Assembly (NCBI GenBank): GCA_910592005.1
Contig: CAJVPP010000699.1
Location: 1-27,466, forward strand
Source of the DNA: Funneliformis mosseae
Lineage: Eukaryota > Glomeromycota > Glomeromycetes > Glomerales > Glomeraceae
Direction: 5' to 3'
DNA: 27,466 nt
Below, piece by piece: positions 1 through 11,142 of the stretch. Both the position numbers and the translations under genes were made by a program. Positions within the stretch are counted from its first letter, which is position 1, and each line of letters starts with the position of its first letter. A model generated the notes under the pieces. The model made no database searches, was not told the origin of the DNA, and saw only the letters and a program-made list of their open reading frames with translations.

Positions 1-559
1 AGCGAGGACGGAACTATGCCTTTTATGAAGTCAATAAAATTAAAAGAGGAGGGTGTAGAATCAAGGTTCCAAATATCCATTGAGGTGATGCTTGCTATCT
101 CGAACTGATGATTGAATTCAGTCAATTGCTGGGAGAGGAAGGCAATGGTATCTAATACTATGTCGTTGACTTGTTGTGAAGTATGTTGGCAAAGCCAGAT
201 ATGGTCAAAATTCTCCAAGCTAGTAAGGCATTTAGGGTAGGACCATGAAGGATCATATAGCTTAGGGTGACGCATTTTGAGTACCTCAAGTGTAGGAAGG
301 AGTTCAAGCAGAAGTTTGACTTTAAATTTTCGTATAGAGAAGGCCTTATAGGATGTGACCGAGTCACTTTCATTATCATTGAGTACGAAGGCAGTATTAA
401 TCCAGTCTACCTCTAGTGTTGAGTATTTTTAAAATGTGGGAGGAGTTGGAAGTTTAAAAAGTCGATGGAGTTGAGAATGTCTTTGATAAAATATTGTGGA
501 GGTGTCAGAACAATCTGGTTGTTATAATGGAGAGTGTAGTCGAAACCTAATTTTGACTG

Positions 560-1173
560 TGCTAGAGTTGTAGGTGGACTTATTTCTTTAGCTAGTCAGT
601 CAACTTCATTATTATATTGGTCGTCAGCATGAGCTTTGACTTTATAGAATGTGATATCAATATGTTTTTCCTTGAGCTGGCGGAAGAGTGAACACCAAAT
701 AGGATAATTTGAAATTTTGAAAATGGGTTATATGTGGGAGCGCAAGTGAGAAAATAATTCATTTTTGAATAAGAGGCAATAGTGACTAATGAATCTGTGA
801 AAATGTTAATATTGAAATTAGGAGGTGAAACCTGAATTGCAGCCAAAACCGCTACTAATTCAGCTAGAGAGGAAGATGGTTGGGGAAGGGTGATAGACGC
901 ATTGAAGGAATGAAAAGGTTCTGATGGATCGATTTGTAACCAGGCAATCCCCATATGAGATAAAGAACTACCTATATTAGAGAGAGAACCGTCAGTATAG
1001 AATGAGAGGTTAGTTGCTTGTGAAAACAGAATCGAAAGACTATCTAATTGAGTAGCTATGTCAGAGGTAAAAATATTCGATGAGGCTATGTTGATGTGAG
1101 GTAAAGAAGGTTCAATATTAAAAGTGGAATCTGAGTAAATTTTAAAATTAAAAAGAGCCATTTCGAAAATCAT
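560..1173 (-). pseudogene. ORF2 RNase H domain remnant
   Basis: The catalytic signature is read as YTDGS (Asp 993-991), SLAELVAVLAAI (Glu 861-859) and IFTDS (Asp 795-793). The last acidic residue (Asp 601-599, in NNEVD) is in another frame, so a frameshift lies between about 790 and 640, and a TGA (598-596) sits where Trp is expected. RNase H in ORF2 removes the RNA template strand in LINE clades that carry it. Confidence 0.85.
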
Positions 1174-2365
1174 ATATGGCGAAAGGGGACAGAGATAACC
1201 AAGGTTATGCGTGGGTAGTGCGTGTAAAAAAAAACATAGGGTAGTGCTATTTTAACGAAGCATGAGTAGGTTTTGTTTCTCATATTGGAGGGTATAAAAG
1301 TGGTATTGTCATTTATAGAACAGCTATTACAAGCGATGAGGACAGATTTTCAAGAGGTTTCTGCTTGAAAATGAAAGTGTTGTATATGTATGATGTTTGA
1401 GTCTATCTTAAGCACTTTGCTAACTACTGACGAGTTAGAAGGTAGGTGTCAACCTACTGTGAAGTGGGTCATACTTTTAATATGAACTGGGGTCTAGTAC
1501 GAATGATATTATTATGAGGATAGTGGTATTGTGGTGGGATGTTTCTATTAGAATTATTGTGCAGCACTAGATTCTGAAGATTATTGAACCATGTAAGTAG
1601 TGTTAGAAGAATAAGTGCAGCTGTTGAAAATTTTAGGTCAGGTAAGATGAAGAGAGCTAATCCATCTGAAGTGGTTATCTGATCAATAAACATTAGGTTT
1701 TCTTTCGTAGTTTATCAGCATGTTTTCTAAAGGATGAAAGGCCATATATATCAATCAGGGGTGTACGACCTTCGAGTATAGCGTTATCACTTGTTTGACT
1801 ATTGGTAATTGTAATATCGAGTGATTTCAGGTTTGATAATAATGCAGACTACCAGTCTCTAAACTTGTAAGAGGCGTCATAAGGCCATTGAGCAAGTGGT
1901 AATTGAACAAGCCATTCAATATTTTGGAGTTGACGACTATGAATTAGCGCAATAGTACCTAAAAGGCCTTTGTCATTGATCATTTTTATGAAGTTAGCAA
2001 TTTTCGCTTGAAGTTGAGCCAAAAATAAATGTGTCATGTTATAAAATAGCGATGAGTGGATGACGGTTGATGGTGTACTTTTAGTCATATTCATGATTGA
2101 TCAAAAATCTTCTGATATGTTTCCATGATTCTGTCGCAAAATTTGTAATCAAGAAAAGTTAATTGTGAATGATATAAAATACGTGGTAATAAGACTGAAT
2201 TAAAGACAATTTTAAGTTGTTTGTCAGTGATATATTTTTTTTCATAGTTGCAGCAGCGGCTGCTACCTCATTGTGAACTTGTTGGCGAATGAAAGAGCTA
2301 TTAGAAAGAAGTGAGATTCAAATGCCTAAATATCGGGTAGACATTTTTGAGTCTAAGGGTTTAAT

Positions 2366-3400
2366 TCATTCTTCGTTATGAGTGAGTTTAAAGTGTACCA
2401 GTTGGGCGATAGGAATGGAGGTGAGCAGGACAGATTTATCCCAATTGACGAGTATACTGTTGAGTTGATAGAAGTCATCTGCTATTGAAAGGATTGATTC
2501 TAAATCTTCTTTGGATTTACTAATCCAGAGCGTATCATCCATATATACAAGTGTGAAAATATTGGTTGAGATTGAGGATTTAGTTGAAAAGTTAATATTG
2601 GGGCACCATTCTGCCGACAAGTTATAGCCAAGCGAGGTATTTTGGATGTGACAAAGAAGGGGGTTATAGTATATGCATCACAGAATTGGAGAAATAATCT
2701 CTTCTTAATCGATTCCTGAAAAAACGGGATATAAATCAGTGTTACCATGCGTGGTAAAAATTTGATTTAAACGGTTTGAAAAAAGTGAAGCGACAAATTT
2801 CAGAAAAGCGTAAGGGAGTTTAAGATGGTTGAGTGCACGCAGGAGCATGGCGAGGTTTACACAATTATAGGCCTTGGACATGTCCTGGAATAAAATCCAA
2901 AGATTTTTTTCTTTGTTCGAAAGACGATCGTATTTGATGTTATCCATGATATGAATTGGTTCGAATGTTGAGCGGAAAGGCAGACCAGCGAAATTGTGAC
3001 CTTTTAAGGCATTTTCTTTGAACAGCGTATCCAATAGTCATTTATTAATCAATTTGACTAATGCTTTACGTAGGCATTCCAATAAAATTATCAGGCGAGT
3101 GTTGTTGAGGTTGTATTCCCAGGGCTTCAATTTGGAGATAGAGTATACGAAGGCAAGGTTCTATCGATCTGGCATGTAGGACAATGTCAAGTATACGCAA
3201 GTTAACATCCAGAAGATTTTGTTCATTTTAGAACCTAAGTGTTTTAACATTTCATTTGAGACTTTAGAAGGGTCAGGCGCTTTATCATTGGGTAGCGTTT
3301 TGAGGAGTTGGTACCATTCGTCTTCTTTTGGTGAGTCCATAAGGTGATCGTATATCGATTCATTGATGGAGGAAATTGGTTTGTACCAAGGTTTCCAATC
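2366..3400 (-). pseudogene. ORF2 reverse transcriptase domain remnant
   Basis: The finger motif NDKAPDPSKVSNEML lies near 3285 (the usual Gly of the PG step is Asp, codon 3274-3272). Motif A is LFQDMSKAYNCVN with the catalytic Asp at 2884-2882. Motif B is broken: after SGID a TAA (2707-2705) replaces the expected Gln, the next Gly is Glu, and a TGA follows at 2680-2678. Motif C is YMDD at 2545-2534, intact. The stops make it inactive. Confidence 0.9.
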
Positions 3401-4099
3401 ATCAGTAAGCTCAACGAAGTGGTGGTGTGTGCCTGTGGTTTGTTGAAAGTGTCGATTGGTTTCCCTTTTGACTTCGTCTGCCGTTGTTAAAAGGCCAAGA
3501 TCATTGGTCAAATTATCTAGACATTGATCAAGGACTATAGTGTAATGTTTTCTACCAAGAATAGAATCGAACATTCTAGACTGGTCATCATGAAAGTTAT
3601 CGCAGCGATGTTTGAGCGCAGCCTTGATTTGTTTGTATTTATTTTTATCTTCCTCGAGTTTGATTGCAGTCATGTGAACTTTGTATATATCAGAGAGAAA
3701 TGGTTGAGCTATTTCCAGGTCTTGTAGTGTTGGTAATACAACGGTAGGTCAAGGAAGTTGGTAGTGTGAGATCAGGGGAAATGCTTGTTGGTAAAAGGTC
3801 ATCTAATTTTTCAAAACAACATGTGTGCGGAGGCCTTGTTTGGTAAGATGTTGTAATTTCTAGACAGCTACCAGTTGTTTATACATATTTTTCAATAGAC
3901 GAGGACATAAATCTCTTGAATGGGCTGAAGAATGTCGTATAGGTATACATTTGTCTGCAGCTTTGATAATACATCCTTGGATAAGGTCCCAAAAGAAATT
4001 CTGCGCATTTTTTAAGTGCAATTTTTCTGGAGAGAGGTTAGTTAGTTGGCAGCTGTTAACATAAGCGTCAACTTGTTTAGAGAATTTAGTCCATAATTT

Positions 4100-4910
4100 G
4101 TCATCCATTTGGTCAAATTGGTAAGCTTTCTCTTAATTTGGTTTTTGGTTTTGGCTGATACGTTAATTTTAGTGATACTTATGTTAGTGAAAACAATCGA
4201 ATGATCTGAGACATGTGAGTTGACTGCGGTTGTATCTGTGAAATTAATACCTGCAGCTAAAAGCGAAGAGCAGTAAATGTGATCAATTCTCGTTGGTTGG
4301 TATCTAGCCGAGTGGAAAAAAGAGGGAAAAAATTGGTTAGCGTTATCATAGATTAGGTCAAAAACGTTAAAGAGCTGTAATTCATCTAATTGTGAAAAGA
4401 ACAAGTTAGCATGGGACATATTGCTGGGTCTATCAGGCACTGCGTTAAAATCCCCTAATAAAATTATTTCCATATTCAGGCCTTTTACTTCAGCGATCAG
4501 TTTAATGGTATCATTGTATGTTTGTTTATATAGGGTTTTATTTGAACTTGAAATGTAGCAGTTGATAAGGTGAATATAAAACTTATTTCAAAATTGGAAG
4601 TCTACAAAAATTATGCGACCATATTTTCCATTATGTTTATAAATATGATCAGCGAGACGTTTGTTGATTAAAAGTCCAACACCTGTACCAGATGTTTGAG
4701 TATCTTCGAAGTTGAAAAAGGAAATATATTGAGACAGGGTCGAGTTATTAAAACTGAAAATGTTGTTTCTCGACTTAAAATTTGTTTCTTGAATGCCGAT
4801 GATGTCTAATTTATCGAAATTATAGTGGTTAATTAACACTTGTTATTTGTGTAATTGAAGGAAGGAACGAACATTATGTGTTGTGATATTGATACGAGGA
4901 AAATAATTGA
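4100..4910 (-). pseudogene. ORF2 endonuclease (EEP family) domain remnant
   Basis: The conserved blocks of the endonuclease/exonuclease/phosphatase fold appear in order: THNVR (metal-binding Asn, about 4890), IQETNF (Glu at 4788-4786), GDFNA (Asp at 4452-4450), TRIDHIYCS, and the terminal SDHSIV (Asp 4206-4204, His 4203-4201). All key catalytic residues survive, but two in-frame stops (TAA 4845-4843, TGA 4590-4588) cut the domain. Confidence 0.88.
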
Positions 4911-5009
4911 TCAAAGGGTTATCTAAATTGTAGTTAAAAGAATTAGTTGTATTCGTTTTATTTGAGCTACTAGGGCTAGCTCTATTATCATTCTTTATTG
5001 TATTAATTA

Positions 5010-7065
5010 TTAAAGATATTTAGGTAAGGGTAGAGCAAAAACTCTATTCACATCTTTGGTATAGCTAGAGGGTGGGGTTACCTCAGCTATATCAATAAAT
5101 GCATTAGGGTCAATTTTGAGTTGAGTTTGGAGAAGGCGTTGCATGTTCGTGATAACTAAACTTGCATTATTCAATTTTGAGAAGTTGTCTTCTAAACTGG
5201 TCTTTAATAGGGCGTTTTCTTCTTTGAGGTGGACGATTTTAATGGCTTGTTTATTAACTATATTATCTTTGATATTTGGGCCAACTACAAAATTATGTCC
5301 TTCTTCAGTTTCCATGCCATCTTCATTAAAGTGTTTATTTAGTAATTCAGCTTGGTGTGGTAAGAGTGTATCAATATTAAGAACTGATTCAATTGCAGCA
5401 ACTCTTTCAATATTGCAGTGTATATCATGATCTAATTTGGCTAATTGGCCTGCGATGGTTTCGAGTTGGTTTGAAATTTTGGTGAGCATATCAGGTTGGT
5501 CATTTTGACCGTTATTAACCTTAGAACTGCGGTAGTTATAATTATGTTCATAGTCATCCGCCCAAGAGCTGTGAGCATGGATACTTGCATCTAGTGTTTC
5601 TTCACCCTTGTTGTTAACTGGTTGCTTAGGTTTGTTAGACTGAAAAACAGGAGGGGGATTTGGTTTGTTGATTTATTGTTTAGGGGTGATAGATGTGGGT
5701 TTAGGAATTGTATTTGGATTTTTCGGGTTATTATTTTGGTTTGGTGAAACTTTGTTGATTTGATTCGTTGTGTTTGATGTTGATTTGTTTAGATTAGATA
5801 GTTTGGGTTTGTTTATGAGAACCCGATAGGTGCAGAACTGTGCCGGTTGGAATCTTTGGTAAAGTTGTTGTGTTTGCCGATCTCCAGGGAATGATCTTTT
5901 TTTTCGATAATTTTGTGACTAGTGGCCAGGGGTTTGGCAAATACAGCAAAGCTTTGAATTTAGGTCAGCCCAGATCAGTCTTTTTCTGTCGAGATAGAAT
6001 ATTTCTCCGTTTTTAGTGGCATTCATCGTTTCTTTGTCTTTGAAATAAAAGATAGCATATTGGAGGTTACGATAATTGGCATGTGATTTAGGGATGATCC
6101 AAGCTATAGCCTCAATTGCATTACCGATCGAGATGAGGTGACGACCGTTGGGTCAAGGGGTAGGTTCATGAGTTTAAGGGAAAATTGGGATTTTTTCCTG
6201 ATATGTTCATTCGATATTGTACAAGGATGAACTCAGACAAGGTCTTTTAAAACGAAGTAGCTGTTAAGTTTGTTCAGAGTGGTCATGTCTGTATTTTCTT
6301 CAAAGGTAATAGTTGCTTGCTGCCATAAATTTTTAGTAAACATTGTACATTTGGTGATCTTCCCGAAAAAGGAAAATGTGGATCTTAAATTTGATTCTGT
6401 AGTAGAGATCGGGATCTCAGTTACTCTGATCAATAATTCTGAAATGTATTTTGTGGCTGGTTTGGTGATCAGGGGTGAAAACGTGTTATTATCTAAACAA
6501 GGAATTTTGAGGGTGACTGCATAATTGGCTTCATCGCACGAGGTAAATCCAATTCGAACAATTTTTTTGTTAGGGTCATCGGGGTGAGTGCGCACTGATG
6601 CACCAATGAAAGAGGCATAATATGATGCGAATATGTCACACGCCTCATTTTGTTTTTCTCGATTAGTTTTGGTTGGAAAGAAGCGATCGGCGGCGCAGTA
6701 GACAAAGTAGATTGGGGCTTCCGTTTCTCGTTCAAGGTGGATACCGCTAGCTTTATTTTTGTCATTATCAGGCCATTTTCAGTAGCGTCAAAAGCTTGGT
6801 CAATATCTATCAGGACTTTTGGAGAAGACGAGGATGTTTCAGGTATTTTTCCTTTATCGCTAAGTGAACGAGCGGTCGTATCAAGTTCCATGTCGGAAGA
6901 CGCGACATTTTCTGGAATATCTTTTGAAGACGAAGCTTCAGTTGCTTGAGGAAGTTCAATAAACTGTTTCTTAGCAGGTCGTTGCTGTTGGTCGTTGTTA
7001 GGGGAAGAAGAGCGAGTCTTGTTAGACTTGTTGTTGTTATTGTTTCCATTTTTTTTTCCGGTCAT
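5010..7065 (-). pseudogene. LINE ORF1 (gag-like RNA-binding protein), broken
   Basis: The start is at 7065; the N-terminus is Asn/Ser-rich and low complexity (MTGKKNGNNNNNK). A frameshift near 6650 separates it from the 6595-6233 frame, which holds an RRM-like fold (LLIRVTEIP as RNP2, QATITFE as RNP1). A TGA at 6235-6233 interrupts it. After another frameshift near 6130 a second RRM-like block follows (QYAIFYF), leading into a zinc knuckle at 5948-5907. Its spacing is Cys-X2-Cys-X4-His-X4, but the last Cys is Tyr, and a TAG follows the His. A Pro/Asn-rich linker leads to a coiled-coil segment (5489-5010) that ends at TAA. ORF1 products of this type bind element RNA. The domain calls rest on motif reading, and the protein is not expressible as it stands. 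Confidence 0.82.
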
Positions 7066-7374
7066 ATTGAAATTGGGGATCAGCGGAAAGAGTTTTTATT
7101 ATATGTTATTGTCAAACTAAATCTGGAATATTGGATGGATAAACAATTTTTTATAGATGGACCAATTGTTTGCATTGCCAATATAATATGTAACGGTAAT
7201 ACTTTTACTTTATTAAGAATCAAAATGTTGTGGAATATTAAACGATCAAAACAAGCAATATAGAATACGTTAACATTTCATTTTCCGATAAAATCTAATT
7301 TTAATTTTTGTCATAGGTTCCTTAAATCATTTCGTTGCGTTGTATTTTTTTTTTTTTTTTTTTTTAAAAAAAAA
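7066..7374. promoter_or_regulatory. Divergent spacer between the LINE 5' end and Hsp70-A1
   Basis: This AT-rich, non-coding spacer of 309 bp lies between the ORF1 start of the LINE (minus) and the first ATG of Hsp70-A1 (plus). At 7236-7252 it has TATTAAACGATCAAAAC, which contains the AAACGATCAAA core also found behind the TATA boxes of the B1 and B2 genes. A run of about 22 T followed by 10 A directly precedes the ATG at 7375. No other site can be supported. Confidence 0.4.
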
Positions 7375-9564
7375 ATGTCCTCTTCAAAGAATGATATTAG
7401 AGTTGTTGTCGGAATTGGTAGGTAATTAAAACATTGGTTGGTTCATTGATTATATATTTAACATGCTTCAAATCATATCTTAGTCACTAAATTTTTTAAT
7501 ATCGTCTCTTTCTAGACTTTGGTACAACCTATTCAGTATGTGTCTAATTAATGAAAAAGTCTTCTTGATAGTACATAATTTCTTAACTTTATTAAATAAT
7601 CTCCGTCCATTTAGGGATACGCATATGCTCACAAATCTAGTCCAAATGAAATCTCTGCAGAAGATAAATGGTCAGGTTTCCCGGATTATAAAACTCCAAC
7701 CGTCATAAAATATGAAGACGAATCTTACACTAATGTAAAATCTTGGGGATTTAAAGCATTTGCAGACCGACCAAAAAAAAAAAAAAATGCTGATCAATCT
7801 ATACCTATAGAACTATTTAAATTATTTTTATTTAAAAATTCTTCTATGGAAAAACCTTATTTACCCGAGAATTTGGACTATAAGAACGTTATTACGGATT
7901 ATTTGAAAGAATTATGTAAGATGGTTAAAGAAAGCGTGAATTCTCATTGGCATAATTTGGAATTTTATACTAAAGTGTTGATTGTACTTACAGTATGTTT
8001 AATAGTATTTATTATCGTATTGAATTTCGGTATTATCATGCGATTTTTCTGATTATTATTATTGTTTTCTTTAAAAAAAAAAAAAAAGATTCCGGCAGAA
8101 TTTGATGATGATGCGATTGCGATAATGCGCGAGTGTGCTTTTCACGCGGGATTAGTGAATGAGAAAAACAGTAGGAATCTGATATTTACTACAGAACGTA
8201 GGTACAAAGTTTTTTTTTTTTTTTTGCGAAGGAAATATATGTATATATATATATTTTAACATAATTAAATTGAAATTGAAATTGAAATTAACTTTGTATC
8301 AAAAATCAGCTGAAGCTGCTGCGGTATATTGTTTGAATTCTTTGGAAAAAGTACATAATTTGAAACCTGGAGGTTTGTAAGAAATCTCTTTAACATATTC
8401 TGACCATTTTATAATTATTTTTAATAAAACGTGGTTAATTTTACAGATTCATTTATGGTTGTGGATTGTGGGGGTGGCACGGTGGATTTGACAAGACATG
8501 AATTATTGCAAAATAGCAGGTTAAGTGAAATAACAGAACGTTCCGGTAAAAATTGTGGATCAAGCTTTATAGATAAAAAATTTATAGAATTTATTGGTAC
8601 TAAATTAGGAAAATCAGTTGAATTGTTGAAAAAAAAGCATTATAGTTCCATACAATATATGGTACAAGAGTTTTGCAGACGTGTAAAGATTCCTTTTACA
8701 GGGCACAAAAATGAGTTTCAACGTTACGAGATAGATTTGGAAGATTATCACTTGTTAAAAGAAATTGTCGAAGGAAAAGAAAAACGATTATTAGAAAAAG
8801 ATGATTGGCTAATATATGTTGAATTTAATGATGTTAAAACAATGTTTGACCCTATTGTAGGAGATATCATTACATTGATAAAGGACCAACTTAAAAAAAA
8901 TGATAAAAAATGTTCTGCAATTATGCTAGTTGGAGGATTTGGTGAATCTAAATATTTGCAAGATAGAATTAGAAAAGAATTTAACAAAACTGTACCAAAT
9001 ATCTCTGTACCGACACAGCCGATTATTGCAGTCGTAAAAGGAGCCGTTCAATTTGGGCTCCAAGTAGAAATCGTGGCAAATCGCGTTTTAACACGAACAT
9101 ATGGTGCGTTAATTTCTTCAATTCTTTTAAATACCTAGTAAATATGCTTTTTAATGCTTTTTGTTACATTTATAGGAACGGATATTGCACGACGTTCATT
9201 ACCAAATGATCCACCTTCACAAAAACTTCCAAATGGATATACAATAATTTTTGAAGCGCTTGCAAGGCGTGGTAAACAAATTTCACCAAATGATAAAGTC
9301 ATTAAACAATTTAAACCATATTCGTTAACGCAACCTAATATTGGTTTCGATATGTATGTTACAAAGGAACATGACGCAAAATTTTGTGATGATCCTGGTG
9401 TTAGTTTACTTCGTGATTGGGAAATCAAATTACCTGAAATTGATAATTATGATGATGATACAACTATTTTATTAACTTTAACTTTTGGTATGATAGAAAT
9501 AACAGCTACTGCTGAAAATCAAAATACTGGTGAAAAATATCAAGTCAAATTGAAATACGAATAA
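7375..9564 (+). CDS. Hsp70-A1: HSPA12-like Hsp70 family ATPase, 7 exons
   Basis: Predicted exons: 7375-7417, 7516-7535, 7615-7992, 8089-8197, 8310-8372, 8447-9103, 9176-9564, all with GT-AG borders and matching phases, giving 552 aa. Hsp70-type signatures appear in order: DFGTTYS (residues 15-21, first phosphate loop, mostly on a 20-nt micro-exon), LTIPAEF, TTEPEAAAVYC, VDCGGGTVDLT (about 210-220, second phosphate loop), and LVGGFGES (about 365-372, adenosine site). A beta-rich C-terminal domain of about 120 aa follows. There is no helical lid and no EEVD tail, which fits the HSPA12-like branch rather than canonical Hsp70. Exon 3 has a 15-A run (7773-7787) coding for lysines in a basic linker. 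AATAAA follows at 9660-9665. It is convergent with Hsp70-B1. The cellular role and clients are unknown; cytosolic location is inferred from the lack of a signal peptide. Confidence 0.9.
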
Positions 9565-11142
9565 TTTCAAATTTCTTTATTTTTTTTATAAATATTTCAC
9601 ATTTCGAATGTATTTGTTTATTAAATTTTTCTTGTATTAATTGGAATTGGATTAGTCTGAATAAATATTAGTTGTCGTTGACTTACCACCCCAACGATAT
9701 GTCATTAAGATCGATTTTTCCTTCTGCTAATTGCGTAAAAAATAATAATAATAATTAATTGATTAATAAAGGAGATAAAATACCGCTTAATTACTTAAAC
9801 TAAATAATTTTGCGCGGGAAAATTTTCTTAAACTGATTCAATTTAGTAAACATTACCCTACCCCTACGATATTTGTTATTGCATTTATTTGAAATGTATC
9901 AACGAATTTCCTTTGAATTAAATCCATTCATTAAGTAATGCACTTATCCTTAAATTTCTAATCAAAATTCAATAATCGAATTCGATTATTTAATAAGTGT
10001 CTATTTTTACCAACATATCGAATATTAATTAGTGATATCGACACGAAACTTATTTGAGCCGAAATCAAATCACAAAACCAAGGTTTAGTATAAAAATGTT
10101 GTAGCATGCTTTATATTGATTACGTATTGAACGTTTCCAGCGCAAAAGGTTTTGGCATTACAAACTATGTAGAAAATATTTGAATTAAAAAAAACTGGGA
10201 TTTCGATGAAGCTTTTCGCGTATTCATATTATAATTAGGTTTATAGTTACTCATTCCACAAAAAATTTCGATCATTGGTCGTGTTATTTAGTCACCTATT
10301 CTAATAAATTTTAAACAAATACCGTACATTATGAGATAATCTAAACTCTAACTAATTTAAGCCTTTAAGAATTGCAAAAGATTTAGGCCGACTTCAAGAA
10401 CTTAATGCAACATCAAGTTTCATGTGAAAAAAAATGAATAAATACTATCTGGTTGGAAATTGAGGACGTTCAGAACAGGCGAGAAGAAATAATAGAATTT
10501 TTTTTTATTACGGTAGCTTATTTGATGATGAAAAGTTAACTTGTTGTTCTAATCTTCATCATTTTCCAAGAAAACACGAATAATGTTCTTTAACAGTAAA
10601 AATTAAAGACTTTGAACCGATTTTAGATTGGCCAAAATAAGTTAATTGAGTTTTATAACTCGCTTGTACTGAAACAGAAATTTAAGCATTACAACGCGAA
10701 AAAAGATGATTCTACTTATTTTTCATATTAACAAATAAAATAAAATAAAATTGACAAACTTATATCTTTATTTCCAGGTTATCTGATGACATTTGTTTGA
10801 ATTGATTTATTTATATAATTGTTAAATTTTGCATTGAATAGATGAGCATTTAAATTATTCAGAACACCTATTCCTTAAAGAAAACACGGTGACTCTTAAA
10901 GTTAATTTCTTGTTCTACAAACTAAACTGTTAGGATAATTTTTCCGGAATGCATTACTTTCCCTTGCAACGAACACTATTTATTGTCTATTTATCACTTG
11001 AGCAATTCGCAAAAAAAAAAAAAAAAATTAAACTTAGTTGATTTTTAACTCTCCATTTTTTTTTTATAGAAATATAAAGTTTTAAATACAAATAAAGCAA
11101 CATTATAAAATTTATCGGATATAAACTATCAAAACGAAATAA
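9565..11142. other. Intergenic region between convergent Hsp70-A1 and Hsp70-B1
   Basis: About 1.6 kb of AT-rich DNA without a supportable gene. It holds the AATAAA of Hsp70-A1 (9660-9665), a perfect 20-bp palindrome (9971-9990) and an AAAAT-type short tandem near 10735. One slightly less AT-rich stretch (about 9670-9740) could encode a short peptide on the minus strand, but it is too short to call. Confidence 0.6.
9971..9990. repeat. Perfect 20-bp palindrome
   Basis: AATAATCGAATTCGATTATT reads the same on both strands, with no mismatch and no spacer. It lies in non-coding DNA about 400 bp past the end of Hsp70-A1. It could be a dimeric protein site or chance in AT-rich sequence; the role is unknown. 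Confidence 0.6.

Larger units (their letters stand above)
1..4995 (-). pseudogene. LINE ORF2 polyprotein (EN-RT-RNase H), broken and cut by the window edge
   Basis: ORF2 would supply target nicking and reverse transcription. The EN domain spans about 4910-4100, RT about 3400-2300, a connection region about 2100-1200, RNase H about 1010-560, and a C-terminal tail runs off the window. The frame is broken by stops at 4845-4843, 4590-4588, 2707-2705, 2680-2678 and 598-596 and near 430, and by a frameshift around 4110 and another inside RNase H. The connection region remains readable (GLLGTIALIHSRQLQ near 1970; PLIDIYGLSSFRKHADK near 1740). The tail near 250-180 has a Cys...His...Cys cluster (YPKCL, DHIWLCQH), a possible zinc-binding end as in other LINE ORF2 proteins. 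No start codon for ORF2 is obvious after the ORF1 stop at 5010. Confidence 0.88.
1..7065 (-). mobile_element. Decayed LINE (non-LTR) retrotransposon, 3' end beyond the window
   Basis: Read on the minus strand, the interval has the order expected of a two-ORF LINE: ORF1 (RRM-like domains, zinc knuckle, coiled coil), then ORF2 with apurinic-type endonuclease, reverse transcriptase, RNase H and a Cys/His-containing tail. The first ATG of ORF1 is at 7065, so the element is close to full length at its 5' side; the exact 5' boundary is not visible. The 3' end, poly-A tail and target-site duplication lie beyond position 1. Both ORFs carry several stops and frameshifts, so this copy cannot encode its own machinery. 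No long terminal repeats were seen, which fits a non-LTR element. Confidence 0.9.

Noticed and set aside
158..379. 73-codon minus-strand ORF in the LINE tail
   Set aside because: The ORF2 C-terminal protein reads through the same DNA in another frame, with the Cys/His motif intact.
5143..6949. Plus-strand ORFs within the LINE (for example 5143-5430, 6270-6524 and 6650-6949)
   Set aside because: They are antisense to readable ORF1 protein and show no motif of their own.
9670..9740. Short minus-strand peptide-coding segment with a good splice-donor-like end
   Set aside because: Only about 20 codons, with no start, no second exon and no family recognised.
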